From the NCBI RefSeq assembly GCF_020360975.1, contig NW_025408669.1, positions 3,472,001-3,536,000 of the forward strand: a stretch of 64,000 nt of DNA, written 5' to 3'. Below the pieces are notes generated by a model. That model made no database searches and had not been told where the DNA came from. It worked only from the letters and a program-made list of their open reading frames with translations. Source of the DNA: Hirsutella rhossiliensis. Its lineage: Eukaryota > Ascomycota > Sordariomycetes > Hypocreales > Ophiocordycipitaceae. Position numbers and translations under genes: made by a program. This document shows, one piece after another, positions 34,269 through 46,232 of this stretch (position 1 is its first letter; each line of letters begins with the position of its first letter).

Positions 34269-35856
34269 TTACAATGTCGCCATCCGCACCACGCCGTCCT
34301 CCACTTGTAGCATCGGGGGCTTCCCTGGCGGGCTGCGTCCGTTTCTGTAGCTCCAAAGGCGGCTCAGCTCTTTGACCTTGACCTTTTTTTCCGCCCTTCT
34401 CGTGTTCGCCATGGGAAGGGATGCGTCGCTCGCGTCCGGGTCCCGCGTTCCAACGTATGCGATATCGAACGCCTCTCGGGTCTTGTCCATGGCCACGTCC
34501 TCGTGTCCCAACCTGATGATCTCCTCCATAAACTCGTTCTCATCGTCGGCGCCCACGAATTCGCCCGTCTCAGGGTCCCGCTTCAGGGGAAACATGCCGT
34601 CCAGGTAGTGCTGGTTCAGCAAATGCCCGCCCCTGCCCGTGGAGCGTTGGAAAAGCCGGCCGAGAAAACGAGGGAGCTGCGGCGAGCCCATCTTGTTGGT
34701 GGCAAAGTGAAGGACGCCCCACAGAGCGACAAAGTCGGTGCTGTGCGCATAGTGCTCGATGTGGCCAATGGCCCTGTCCTTGGCCGCTGACAGAGTGCGC
34801 GAGACCGGCAGCGACGGCTCCCTCAACGGGGTTGCCGGATCTTGCGTGGTGAATCCGTTCTTGACTTCGGTTGGGCTGCTGGCAGGGCTGGCAAAGCCCG
34901 ACTCGGTCAGAAAGGTGTTGATGGCAAGGAGCGGCTTGGACTGCGTCAGGGATTGAGAGAGAGCGTGGCGATGCGGATTGTTGAAGTGATTGGCGGCATT
35001 GCCGAACGTGTACACCTCGAGCTTGGCCAGCAAATCCTGCGGCATCTCTTGCAGCAACCAGTCGAGGACCAGGCCGCCCTCGATGCCGCCCTGCGAGTGC
35101 AAGATGAAGACGACTTTTGATTTGCTCGGATCGTAAAGAACGTTGCGGAGGGTCTTGAAGCAAAGCCGCACGTCGGCCGTGGCGTAGGTGAAGTTGCGCT
35201 GGATCAGACACTCGATGATATCGAACAGCATTCCACTGGTCCGGTTGTGTATGCCCATGACAGGGCGCCCAAAGGTGAGGGCCAGGCGGTTCAGGTTACT
35301 CTTCATCCAGTGCTCACTGGGACGGGGTTTCAGTTCAGGTGCTTCCTTTGGCTGGCCACACATCTGGCCCCAGACATTCGGCGCGGGACCCAAAGACTTA
35401 CCCGATAGTGACGCCGTTGAGAAACACCCACTGCTCGTGTGCGTGTTCGGGCCGCTCCCTGGCGTACTTGGCGTCTGAGTGGAAGATGAAGCCTGGTCCA
35501 TTGAGCAGCTTGCAGAGAAGCCAGTTCAACAGCAGAAAGACCGCCACGGCGCCGGCCGCGGCCCAGATGGGGAGCAGGACGGCGAGCGGCAGGGCCAGGA
35601 TGAAGAAGAGCTGGAAAACGGCCAGGATGACATGGACAAGGACGCAAAACAAGTTGGGCCAGCTGGGGTACAGCTCGGCCAGCTCGCCAGAAGCCCACAG
35701 GCCTATCGGGGACAGGACCCGGGGCAGGGCCCACGAGTAGACGAAGAAGTAGTAGATGTCCTTGACAAGGAGACGGGTTGGCATGTCCGTGTATGCGTAG
35801 TTGATGACGGACGTGCCGCCGATCTGCGAGCGGTAGAATTCGGTCACCGCGTCCAT
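34269..35856 (-). CDS. Membrane-anchored alpha/beta hydrolase (lipase-like)
   Basis: A 500-residue protein in two exons: 35856..35402 and 35316..34269. The intron (GTAAGT...CCCAG) is phase 2 and yields NGVTIGEHWMKSNL. The N-terminal 110 residues contain two or three hydrophobic spans (PNLFCVLVHVILAVFQLFFI, then AAAGAVAVFLLLNWLLC). The hydrolase part carries the nucleophile elbow VVFILHSQGGIEGG with Ser226, after a DPSKSKV turn. A later ALWGVLHF-AHSTDF region with Asp and His could supply the rest of the triad, but this is not certain. Fungal relatives are unannotated lipase/serine-esterase-like proteins. Substrate and membrane are unknown. The C-terminus ends in short basic segments without further domains. 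Confidence 0.8.
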
Positions 35857-38800
35857 GATGATGCTGGCGAGCAAAGGGCGTCGGGCAAGTCGCAAGAAGC
35901 AGGGCAAGGACGGGAGAGGAGGGCTGGGAGAGAACGACGCGGTCTTGATGGTCGAATCATGGCGGCAAGCGCATTCTTGAAGCCAGCGGCGACGTTCTAG
36001 AAGGCGACGTCTTTTCCAATGAGCGACGACGGCTTTGGTTGGCTCTCGACTCGCCAGGCGCCGACGAGTCACACGCACGAGGCGTGCAAGCCCGGAATGC
36101 CCAAGGAGCGTCGGTCAACCCGCGACTCGGTAGCACAACCTCGAGGTCAGCTGCGAGTTTTGTCGCGCGGGTGTCATCTGGTAAGGCTGGCGCGCCCAGA
36201 GACGGAAAGGCGCACAAACAGGGACAAGCGCCATCTCGTGACCCGCGCGGGAGGACTGGTTTTTGACTGGTTTTTCTTGCTCTGCAGGGGATGGTGCAGA
36301 CCATCCATGGCGTCTCGGTAGGGCTCTGTCGTTGCCTTCATGATTAGGCAGTAGCAGTTGTCAAGGCAGAGCGCGTAGCTGAGGTGAGAGGGGCACAAGG
36401 CTAAACGGTGGTGAGCAATTGGTTTTTTTTCTTTCGACGCACGAAGCTGATGATGATGCCGAGACGCTGGGCAGACACGGTGTGGAGAGGAGCCTGGTGA
36501 GATGAATAGGCAGCGACTCTACTTTTCGCCTATGTTCACACACACTCTCAAGTATCTTCCTACCAGCACGCCCCAAGGGAGCGTAGGGCTGGCTGCCGTC
36601 GTCTCCAACGCCCGGCCTCGATTGCTCACCTGCAGGGAAACATTTGACGTGAACCGGCGCAGAAGAGGATGGAACGACGCTTTCCTCGTGCACATCTGCA
36701 TAACACTTGCCTCAGCTGAGGCAGCTCCCTACCCATGAGCCCATGAGAGCCTCACCCGGCTCTCGCCCGCCCATGCGACATGTTCCAAATGGCGTAACTC
36801 GCAGGTCTGGTGAGAAAACAAGTACTGTACAGTACCTCGACCGACGCATCATCTATCCTCAGTACTCAGTAGTGGCTGCACAGCTGAGACAGGTGGCGGG
36901 CTATCCCAAGACTCGGCATCTCTACCCGCATGCTCTGTTCCCCCCTACACAGTACGACTCATGTGCTAACCTGCACCGTGCTTCATGTTGATATCTATCG
37001 GGTGTAGAAACCTATCCGTCACGCCGCAACTTACAGGTGCCCGGTCCCTTCCAAGACCCCGAGTACTGTACAGTTGGCCCCCGTCATAAACAACACCTGT
37101 CTCATCATAGGGGCTCGGAATATGCCCTCATATTCACTCTGGGCTGTGTAGTTCGTATAAGTCATGTTCAGCCTCGTGTACGCAGGGACCTTGGCTAGCT
37201 TGTAAGCAATGGACCGGCACAGCACTCAATCCCAGCTGGCCACCCACCATGTACCGCATCTGTCCCATCTGACATGTCCCTTGGGTGTGTGAAGATGACG
37301 GATTCCCGTCACGCCGCCTTCTGCCGATCTGCCCGAATCCGAAAACTATTTCAACCAGTTTGCAGAGAAATTAATTAAACACCATCCACCATCCGCAAAA
37401 GGCCGTTAGCCCGCCCGGATTGTCCTTCCGCATGGATCTCCCTCATGCAAGAACAGAACCGCAAGCGGCCGCATTGGCTGCCCAGGGCTATGGCTCGCAT
37501 GAGTCCAGGTGCAGGGTACCCTGCTAACGGTACCTGCCGTCAAACAAGGTGAGCGCCCATCTTGGTCAGCCCAGCTGTCCTTGCAAATTGAGTGATGCAT
37601 TCCCGGCCAAGATGGCGGCAGGCAAGCTGACGGCTCCATTTCATTCTCCATGGTCCTGTTTTGGTACGTAGCATGATGCTCAAGCACAGTCGTGGTGGGA
37701 TGGACCGGAACAAGCATCCTCCAAGAAGGAGACGGGAATTGCACGCACGGGCTACTCTACTGTACGGTGAGTCTGTGACTGCGCTCGAGAGCCCATCCGC
37801 CTGCAGAATCGGCAGCGGCAGTTGGGCGCAAGCCGTCCGTGCCGCGAGGCAGATTGCCGACGCGTGGCACGAGCGCACATCGTGCCGCCGCCGCCGCCCG
37901 CTGCTGTGTAACACGAGCCCATCTCGAGTCTCTTTTCTCCCGAGCAATCCTACGACGGCTGGCAAACACGCCCCTTGGGGAGGCCCAACGAGCCTCGACG
38001 GCGCTCTTCACCGACAAAACGCCTCGCCCTAGCGGTGAGTACACCGCCCTGCTTGAATCCCCCGGGCAGACAAAGCAAAGTTTGCCATGTTTGCATTGAT
38101 TCGCGTTGCCGGCGTGCCATGATAATGCCGGCGGCTTTCAGCTGGCACGGGTCCCCCGGTGAGGCTATCAAGATGTGCAGCACAACCCCTATTCCGTACT
38201 GGGCTGCGATACGACGGGCTTCGATACGATGGGCTGACGACCGACCCGACTGTGTACAGAAGTGTTACAGCACCGTCCCCCTGTGCACCGACCTGTCCGG
38301 ACACTCCGTGCTGGAATTGCGCGATTTTCTCTCTCGGCCGTCACGTGATCGGGCCGATTGAGCAGGGGGACGTCGACCGGTTCGGGGCTCTGCCGCCGAT
38401 GTCTTGACTCGGGCTGGCGGGCCCTGAAAACGGGTCCTGAAAACGGGCCCCTGAGCCGCGCCCGGTCCGCTCCCGACTCCCGAAGCCATGGTATCCTGGT
38501 CTTCAAGCACAATCACCAAGCGAAGCATGTGAAAGTGTAGTAACTTAATCTTGAACGGCACAAGCTTGACAGCGAGTGCATGATTGATAAATGTCTAACC
38601 AATTTTTCACCACGATTCCGCTCGTTCATGATGAACTTTTTGACACAAAACTCCTAAACCCCATGTCTAGCTTCCACGCGTCCGGTACAAGCCTGTCCCA
38701 AACACCGAGAAAAAAAAATTCTAAAGCAAACAGCGACGTAGCCACAGGTTTTCTACCTTTTGGGCTGACGCGGCTCTGGGGCTCTTCAATCCCCATTTCA

Positions 38801-38930
38801 AACGCACCGGCGGGATATACCGCGATGGGCAGCGGTTAGCGCGGTTTGCCTGTGCCTGCGGCGGATCCGTCCACCGGAGGGAGCACTTCTATTCGTCATG
38901 TCTCATGTCGTGCAAGTTGCCAGCCATCTT
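35857..38930. other. Gene-free stretch of 3.1 kb
   Basis: The first 300 bp are probably the leader and promoter of the hydrolase gene. The rest holds only short, compositionally ordinary open frames. Two GTACTGTAC/GTACAGTAC sites lie near 36822-36835 and one at 37063. Small direct repeats (CCTGAAAACGGG twice near 38430; ATACGA-GGGCT units near 38210) are present. Confidence 0.5.
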
Positions 38931-39863
38931 TCAGTCCCTGGACTTGTGCATGCTGCCGGTGACGTAGTTTTCGCAGCCCAGCGCATTGATGGTCGCGATA
39001 TCGTGGGTGTCCATCCGGAAGTCGAAGCTGTTCAAGTTGCTCTGGATGCGGCTGGCAGTCAAGCTCTTGGGGAGGACGACGTTGCCCCGAGCGGCGTTCC
39101 AGTTGAGCAGGATCTGGGCAGGAGTCTTGCCATACTTGGCCGCGATGGCATTGATGGTTGGGTCTTCCAGCTTGTTGCCACGAGCCAGAGGAGAGTAGGC
39201 CTCGATCAGAATGTCGTTCTTGTTGCAGAGCTCGACCAGAGCCTCACGCTGGCAGAAGGGGTGGACCTCGACCTGGTTGACGGCGGGAACAACTCGGGCA
39301 TTCTCAAGCAGGTTCTCAATGTGGGCGGCACCAAAGTTGGAAACACCAATTGACCGGACTTTGCCAAGCTTCTGTGCCGTCTCCAGAGCGCGCCAGCTCT
39401 CGAGGCGCTTCTGCTCGTTGTCCGCGGGAGAGTGGATCAGGTAAAGGTCCAGATAGTCGAGACCAAACTTCTCGAGGGAAGAGCAGAGAGCATCAAACGT
39501 GGCCTCGTAGCCGTGATCGGCGTCCCACAGCTTGGAGCAGATGTAGACGTCCTCGCGGGGAGTGCCCGTCTTCTCGAGCCAGCGACGGATGGCGCGGCCG
39601 CAAGCCTCCTCGTTGGCGTACCGGGCTGCCGAGTCGATGTGGCGGTAGCCGGCGTCCAGCGCGGCGGTGACAGCGACCTCGGTCTCGTGGCCATTGGGCG
39701 CCTTGTAGACACCGAGGGCAACCTGAGGGATGACGTTGCCATCGTTGAGCTTGATGGTGGCAACGTTCAGAGGGCGGCTCTGAGTGCGCTTGGAGACGAC
39801 AGCCTTCTTGACAAAGTACTGACGCTCGGGAGAGGTCTCGGGGGTAATAGCGGAAGGGGCCAT
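38931..39863 (-). CDS. Aldo-keto reductase (AKR)
   Basis: A cytosolic NAD(P)H-dependent reductase of 310 residues, the normal length, in one exon. All four catalytic residues are present: Asp77 and Tyr82 in YRHIDSAARYANEE, Lys111 in CSKLWD, and His144 in YLIHSP. Further signatures are RSIGVSNFGAAHIENLL, NQVEVHPFCQ and the cofactor segment VVLPKSLTASRIQSNL. It resembles yeast Gcy1/Ypr1-type glycerol dehydrogenases and fungal xylose/erythrose reductases; the substrate cannot be settled from motifs. An N-terminal extension of about 30 residues precedes the barrel. The ATG at 39863 is followed by an uninterrupted frame. It stands alone, with gene-free DNA on both sides. Confidence 0.93.
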   Translation of the reverse strand: MAPSAITPETSPERQYFVKKAVVSKRTQSRPLNVATIKLNDGNVIPQVALGVYKAPNGHETEVAVTAALDAGYRHIDSAARYANEEACGRAIRRWLEKTGTPREDVYICSKLWDADHGYEATFDALCSSLEKFGLDYLDLYLIHSPADNEQKRLESWRALETAQKLGKVRSIGVSNFGAAHIENLLENARVVPAVNQVEVHPFCQREALVELCNKNDILIEAYSPLARGNKLEDPTINAIAAKYGKTPAQILLNWNAARGNVVLPKSLTASRIQSNLNSFDFRMDTHDIATINALGCENYVTGSMHKSRD

Positions 39864-42800
39864 GATGATGGATACTGGGTTGGAGGTGGGTATAGGAATG
39901 TGACGACGGCCAAGGAGATATCAAACGACTTGCAACGGGGAGAAAACAAGATGAGCCAGCGAGGTTATATGTACGTGAAGACCAGGGTGTATATGTATGC
40001 AACGACGTCGGGTGGGAAGAGAGTAAAGGATGTGTGAGTGAAATGGAATGAATCAACAATCTTCAGCAAGAGGAAAGGCGGGTTTCGCAGAGACCTTAAA
40101 TAGTTTGTCGAAGCCGGTCGAGCAGCTCCTTGAGCAGCGTCTCTTTGACTCTCCTGAGTCGACATTTCTTGCAGCAAGCGCCAGGCCGGGCCTGCCGCGA
40201 TCCAAGGGAGATCCCAGGCGGGTCCGCGTTGTTGCCCTCTACCCATCCATCATCAGTTAACACCGCCTCCGTCATGTCGGGACACCGTTGTGGGGCCCGC
40301 AACATGCACTGAGCGGACCGTCCGTCCTCTCAACGAGTCAGCCCGAGCGTTGAGAGCCAGGCTAGACGGGAGCGCACGGTACGTGTGTACGTGTACGGTA
40401 CGTACAGCCAAGGTATTTCTGGAGCCTCGTCCCTTTCGCGAGATTGGGTACCCGGGTGGTGGCGGGGGGGGGGACGGGGGAGTGCTGGCGATAACGCATC
40501 TGCGGCATTTTATCGGAGGCTCCAGCGTTTTGTTGTCGTGTCTCCCGCGGGCGGCGTTGTCGCAGGACGGTTTAACGCAATGGAGACCGTCGTGAGGCAG
40601 GATGACGATTGTCGGTGGAGCCACGGTCGCTAGCCCGTGAGCGTCGACGAGGAAGGCATCGATCCACCCGCTGAGATGGGGACCCTGACCATTACCTTAC
40701 AGCGAGTGAGAGGTCAGAGAATTGGCAAACATGATCCTATTTTTCCTTCTTTGCTGGATTCCGGTAGCGGGTGGGGCGCGACTGCTTTGTAATTTCAGTA
40801 TTGACTTTTCTTCGCAACCCTCTGAAGACGAAACAGGGGACGAGGCCGGGATCGGGTGATTGAGTCGCTTGACAGGACCTTGATATCTCGCGCGGAATCG
40901 AGGTCCAAGAGGAGGAAAAGACGAGCAGGGAAAGCAGCGGAGAAGGGCCTCCTTGGACGAATTGGCCAAGGACCAAGGTGATTGCTCCAGGACCAGTGTC
41001 CTCAGACCCTGCACGTCTGAGTGCAGAGGAAGAGATGAAGGCGAAATTCTCCGAGCGGCGCTGCGTCTGCACGCTACGTACACGGTACCAAGTACAGACG
41101 TAGAGGCAGCCTGTTCCTGCCAAGGCGAGGGCGTGACGTCTGGCAGGCGGTGGAGGGCAGGCCGTGTACAGTACCGGTACATGCTCAGCGCAGTAGGTAC
41201 CTGCTGCGTGGCGGATGCAGGGTGCAGAGGGCCGTACACAGTAGATGCCCGAGGCCCAATTCACACGGTTCCTCAGCGCATCGTATACTATCAGCCTCTC
41301 GTTTGCTGCCGCTGCAGCCCAGATCCTGCAGCGCCAACAGCAGCATCTCTCCGAGGCTCTCTTCGCGTCGTCAGGGCAGTGCGACTCCTCACGCGGCAGG
41401 CAGTTCGTACAGTACCTCGACCATACCGTCTGCTGCCCTGCTTGGGTAAGGTAAGGTACGAGGCATGGGTGCAGAAAAGATGCCCCTGTTGCTGCCGAGA
41501 ACCTGCATGCGCAGTACAGTACAAGGCACGACCCGCCCCCTTTTCCGTTCGGGCCCGGGTACCTGGACGCTCGCAGAAAGGCACTGCATGTGCTCCGTGT
41601 TTTTTCTTCGGGATCTCTTGCCCGAGAGTTTTCAGGTCCTCTGGTGTACTGCGGCACTGAGTAGAGGCCAAGTATCAGAAATGCAGACCGGGATGATCAA
41701 AGGAAGGGGGAGGGACCCATGCCGGTACGTCCCCCTGCACGAAACCCAGAGGGCGGTACGTATCTCCTACGCGGCGAGTCGGAAGGACAAAGAGCATGCG
41801 CGAGTAGGCCGCCTCTGATTGGCCCGGGACGCATCAACCTAATCTCCTCCTGCTTCTGCGACACCGAAAAAAGCCAGGTCGGCCGATGATCCACTTCGTC
41901 TCGAAAGCATCTCCCTCCCATCGTCACCATGGCCTTGGCCGGCTCCGAGGCCTCTTAGGCCCGCCCTCGCCGGCGCAATGACACGTGAAGGTGGGCGACC
42001 TTGTCAATCTGACGTCAAAGCCTCCATGCAGCGCGTCTCAAGACGGCTTATCGCAGTCCCAGATGCTGGCCCCTGGATATCGACCCGGGCGGCCGCCAGC
42101 GCGGTCCGAAACGAGGTGCAAACACTTGTACAAACACGCAGGGATCCATGTTTGCTTGTGCGTGCGGTACTGTACACGCACACATGCGTGCAAGAGACGC
42201 GAATGTCTCATGGCTGCGTCCAAGTGGGCCCAGCCGAGAAGCCTTGTCAGGCCTCGTCGAATTTCATCGCCTTAATGCCATCTGCGCTTGCGCTATGCTT
42301 TGCCCTCCCGACCTGCGCATGCGTAGCGCCCTTGCTAACCAACGCCCGCCCGCGTGGCCTGCTCAAGCCCAGCTGAGCTTGATTTTCAAAGATGCCATCC
42401 GCTTACGCCCTTGTCCAGTCCTCTGGCCGCAACGACGACTCCATCAACGCAGTTTTGTCCCCGTTGCCATGGAAGCACCTCAGGTTGTTCTAGACAACGC
42501 CACGTGTTGCACAGCGTCCGATTTGCCTGGCCAGCATCCTTGTCCGATTCGACCCTGATCAACACAGATTAGGTTCTGAGAGAGGCCAACGACAGACACA
42601 TGACATACCGCCCGGTGTGCTCGGGCATGCACTGCACAGCTCCCCGAATACGGGATTGAGAAAAGGGATTACGGAGCTGCTACTCCTCATGCACCGCGCC
42701 GCTTGAGCAGACCACTGTCCACGCCTACAGTAGCGACGTCAAAGTAGCTGCTGATGGCTTTGCATGGATGTTGGCGATTCGGATGCCATCCGTCCCAGCC

Positions 42801-45800
42801 ATGCCAAGGGCTTGCTCCAGCCTCGACTTGGCGCCGGACATTTCCATGCTGTGATGCCCTCCAGTGGCTTGGCAGACCGCCATTTGTCCTTGCAGGCAGT
42901 GTCACCGCATGGCTGGGGTTCACCTTTTTTTTCTCTCCGGGAATGGTTTGGATATCGGCCATGCTACGCGTGATGACCTTCCAGGTGGCCATGTCGCTTG
43001 CCGGCTTCTCATCGGCCTCTTCCGCCCTTCAATCTCTCGCAGCCGCTATGACTTCCGACAAAGGAGCTTCAACGGACATTATACGTGCAGTTACCGTCAT
43101 GCCACATCCTTCCTCAAATCACCTCGCCCTCGTGCTTTCTCGATCGGAAGACAAGCGACCATGGCGCGCCATCGAGCAATTCTATCATGGAAACACCCGG
43201 CCGGCCACGAGCCTCGACAAAGTCACGTAGCTGGACCCTGGCAGTCATCACATGAGACGATATCCGTACCCCCAGGTACCATGTCATGCTTTTTCTTAGT
43301 TTTGAGCATTACATTCAGGCCTTTCATGCTCTAGGATTCATGGCACAGGCAAGCGGCTGTCTGTCAATTCTTCTTCAGTCCGGAGACCATCGGCGATGGG
43401 AGCTGACGGTCCTGGCTGTTATGCACATTCCTAACAACAGGATTCTGTTCTCGCCTTCTTTGACCGTACTTGTCTAGGATTCCGCACCGACACTTCCTTT
43501 GGATGGACAGTGCGTCGTGTCATTCAAGTCGGCTGATCACCCACCGGCACACGCTTGGCGGCCATTGCGGCTCATGGAGCGGCTGCAAGGCCCCATCGTC
43601 ACTTTCTTGCTTCCGCGTGACTTTGTTTCCGCGAGCTTTCGCAGCTACGGGTAGGCCCTTTACTGCGCTGTACCCGCAGCTGCATGGATGCTAGCCCCTG
43701 CTTGCCGTTCACGCCACGACTTTATGATCGTAATCTCGTCAAGGAACCGTCCCGATTGCTTCAGCCATGGCTTCCCGAGCTTCTCGAAAGTCGAGCTGGC
43801 CCGCTTGCTTCTGGCCACGGAGCCTTGGCGCAAATCAGGCGTCACCGACCTCGCATCCTCCCATGGCCTTGCTCGACTCAACAGGACTGGCCAAGCCTCC
43901 CTTCCCCCTTTTCCTGCTTCCTGTCTGATTTGAATCATCTTGCCGCTTTCCGGCGAGCTCACCACAATAACAGTTTGAGACTAGTGATGCTTCTTTTGGC
44001 ATGGGGATTATTTTACTTGCGAATCTCATCCAAACAAGTCAACATCCAAGAAGAGTTGGCCCCGCTCCAACGTCCATTCGGAGCCAGGCCAGGCAGGCTG
44101 TTGGCTCTGAGAATTATTATCCCGGAAACCTGTTAGCGCTTCGGCACTTGCCGGACCTGAGAGTTCGGCCGTTGCCATTTACATTTTTTTAACGTCAAAT
44201 CTTTTCCCTCGCCCCTTCAACTCTTGTCCGGGTCAACCCAAAGTCCAGCGGCCGGCCGAGTGCGAGGCCAAGAGATCTGTCAGAGACCTGTCATCTACAA
44301 GCACCCTCAAGCCGGACATCATCGCTGTGAGCAGCCCGGATGCCCGCCCTCCTTGGCACGGAGCCGCCATCCGCGTCACAAGACACGTTGAAGCACCTCA
44401 AAGCATGTTCTTGTGCGGTGCCTGCCGCGGCGCGCTCGTGAGACATTCATTGCCCTGGGAGCCATCGCTGATGGGAGATGGGGATGTAAACAAGGCGAAT
44501 GCATCTGGGGATAGCCTCCACCTGTCAACGGGAGCGCCCGGATACGCTGGAGACACGTCATCGCCAAGACCCGGAAGTCTAACGGCGGCGGGCTGGCGCT
44601 GCGTTGGAGCTGGACGACTTCTCGTGGCATGCATCGGGACGGCAAAGGCCGCGGCTAGCGCCGGCTCCGAGGAGGACAGCCAGGCGCGGCCTATACACGT
44701 CCCCTTCCATCCACCGTGGTTCTCATCTGGTCCCATGAATGCGGAGATGCGATACGTGACTGGAGACTACCGGCTAAGCGCAGCGCAGCGCTTTTGGACA
44801 TCTTGTGCATGGGCACCGACGACATGGCGTATGCCGATGCTCATGGCCGGTGGACGCTAGACCAAGGCTTTAGGAGAGGAAGCCGTCCCCGGGCGAGCTA
44901 CTGCACGACATGGATGCCCGTGGTTCTGTCTTCTGTCGATATCCCTAGCTTGCCCCGTTGTTCCGAATAGCATCATGAACAATGTCGGCAGGGATGCAGA
45001 CGAGCAGCTCATACAGGCACGAGTGTGCCGCCAAGAGAGCGCTTAACCCGGCCACCCACCACCAGCTCGTGCGGCTAGCCAAGGTCACGACGCAGAGCAC
45101 ACGCAGGCGTGATCTAGGAGCCGCAGAACCTTGATCCCCTCCTCTCCATAGGCTACCGTTCGGCAAGGGACATGGTTTTCTCTCCTGCTTCCTCACCCAC
45201 ATTTATGCTTAGCCCGGTAGCAGCTCGCACCATGTGTCATTGCCAAGGCCAAGTGCGCGGGTTAGTTTAGCTCGACATAGGCTTCAACTTTAGGTTTCCC
45301 CATGGTACCCGAGTCCTTGGTGACAGAGTATGGGCTTCGGATGACCGCTGTAGCCTTGGCGTCCGAGCAGGTCCCAGCATCCCTATGCGCACGCCATCCG
45401 GGAAGCTTCGATTGACTGTTCAGCACACCCCGTGCGTGACTAGATGCTCGACATCCAGTGACCACCCCCTTTTCTGTAAACGGTCTTGAGGACTACTCAA
45501 AGCCGCGAGAGCATTTGGGTGCCTCGCTCCCCTCGTTCTCTATCCCTCTCTCGAACTCCATCTCAAAGGCCCGATACCCGCCCATGTGGTTGACGTTGCC
45601 GCCACGTCCGACCAAGCGGGCCACATGGCCGACGGGCCACCATGACTGGTCCGTAGACCCACGATCCCAGGGCATCGTGAACGCGGAGGCCCGCCCCCGG
45701 CCACCACGCGGCGCACTGACGGGCCAGCATAGCCCAGGGAGAAGACCCCGCGCGCGCGCCCGCCTCCGGGTGGAAGCGTCGGGGGAAGAAAGCCACGATG

Positions 45801-46232
45801 GCGGCGTCGTCTCGTCCCCCCTTTGTGGGTTGCTGGCCCCATGTGCTGGCGCAACGCTCTTGTTTTTACCCCCACGATTGTTTGCGCGGGCTGTGCCCTG
45901 GCCTCTACGGTTGGAGCCGAGGCCTGCGCGCGCTGGGTCTGGCGGGTGACGATGGCGGAGGAAGAGAGCCGCCAAATTTGCAAAGTCTAGAATAAAGACG
46001 GCCGGGCAAACTGAATGTCGCGCAGTAACGATGGAATTGTATGCATGTATGGTGTATTAACGAGACTACCCCGCATTAGCCGCCTTTGCAGGCACAAGTC
46101 TTTCCCCCCCCCTTCTGCCCATGGAATCCAAACAAGGAGAACTGCCCACCGACGCCATTCAACTACATGAGATGGGATGAGAAAAGAAAAGGCCCTTGCC
46201 CATGTCTGTCCCCCGTCTCCAGACATCTGCAA
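39864..46232. other. Gene-free stretch of 6.4 kb
   Basis: The longest gap in the window. Open frames reach about 300 codons on the minus strand near 40737-41657, but their composition and opposite-strand shadows do not indicate coding, and no domain was recognised. The first 250 bp are the aldo-keto reductase promoter. Four GTACAGTAC/GTACTGTAC sites lie at 41166, 41407, 41514 and 42167. No transposon ends, tRNA or array was seen. Confidence 0.5.

Noticed and set aside
40737..41657. Minus-strand open frame of 306 codons in the 6.4-kb gap
   Set aside because: The residue make-up (Cys, Arg and Ser-rich) and the lack of any domain or intron partner do not support coding; the plus strand is equally open.
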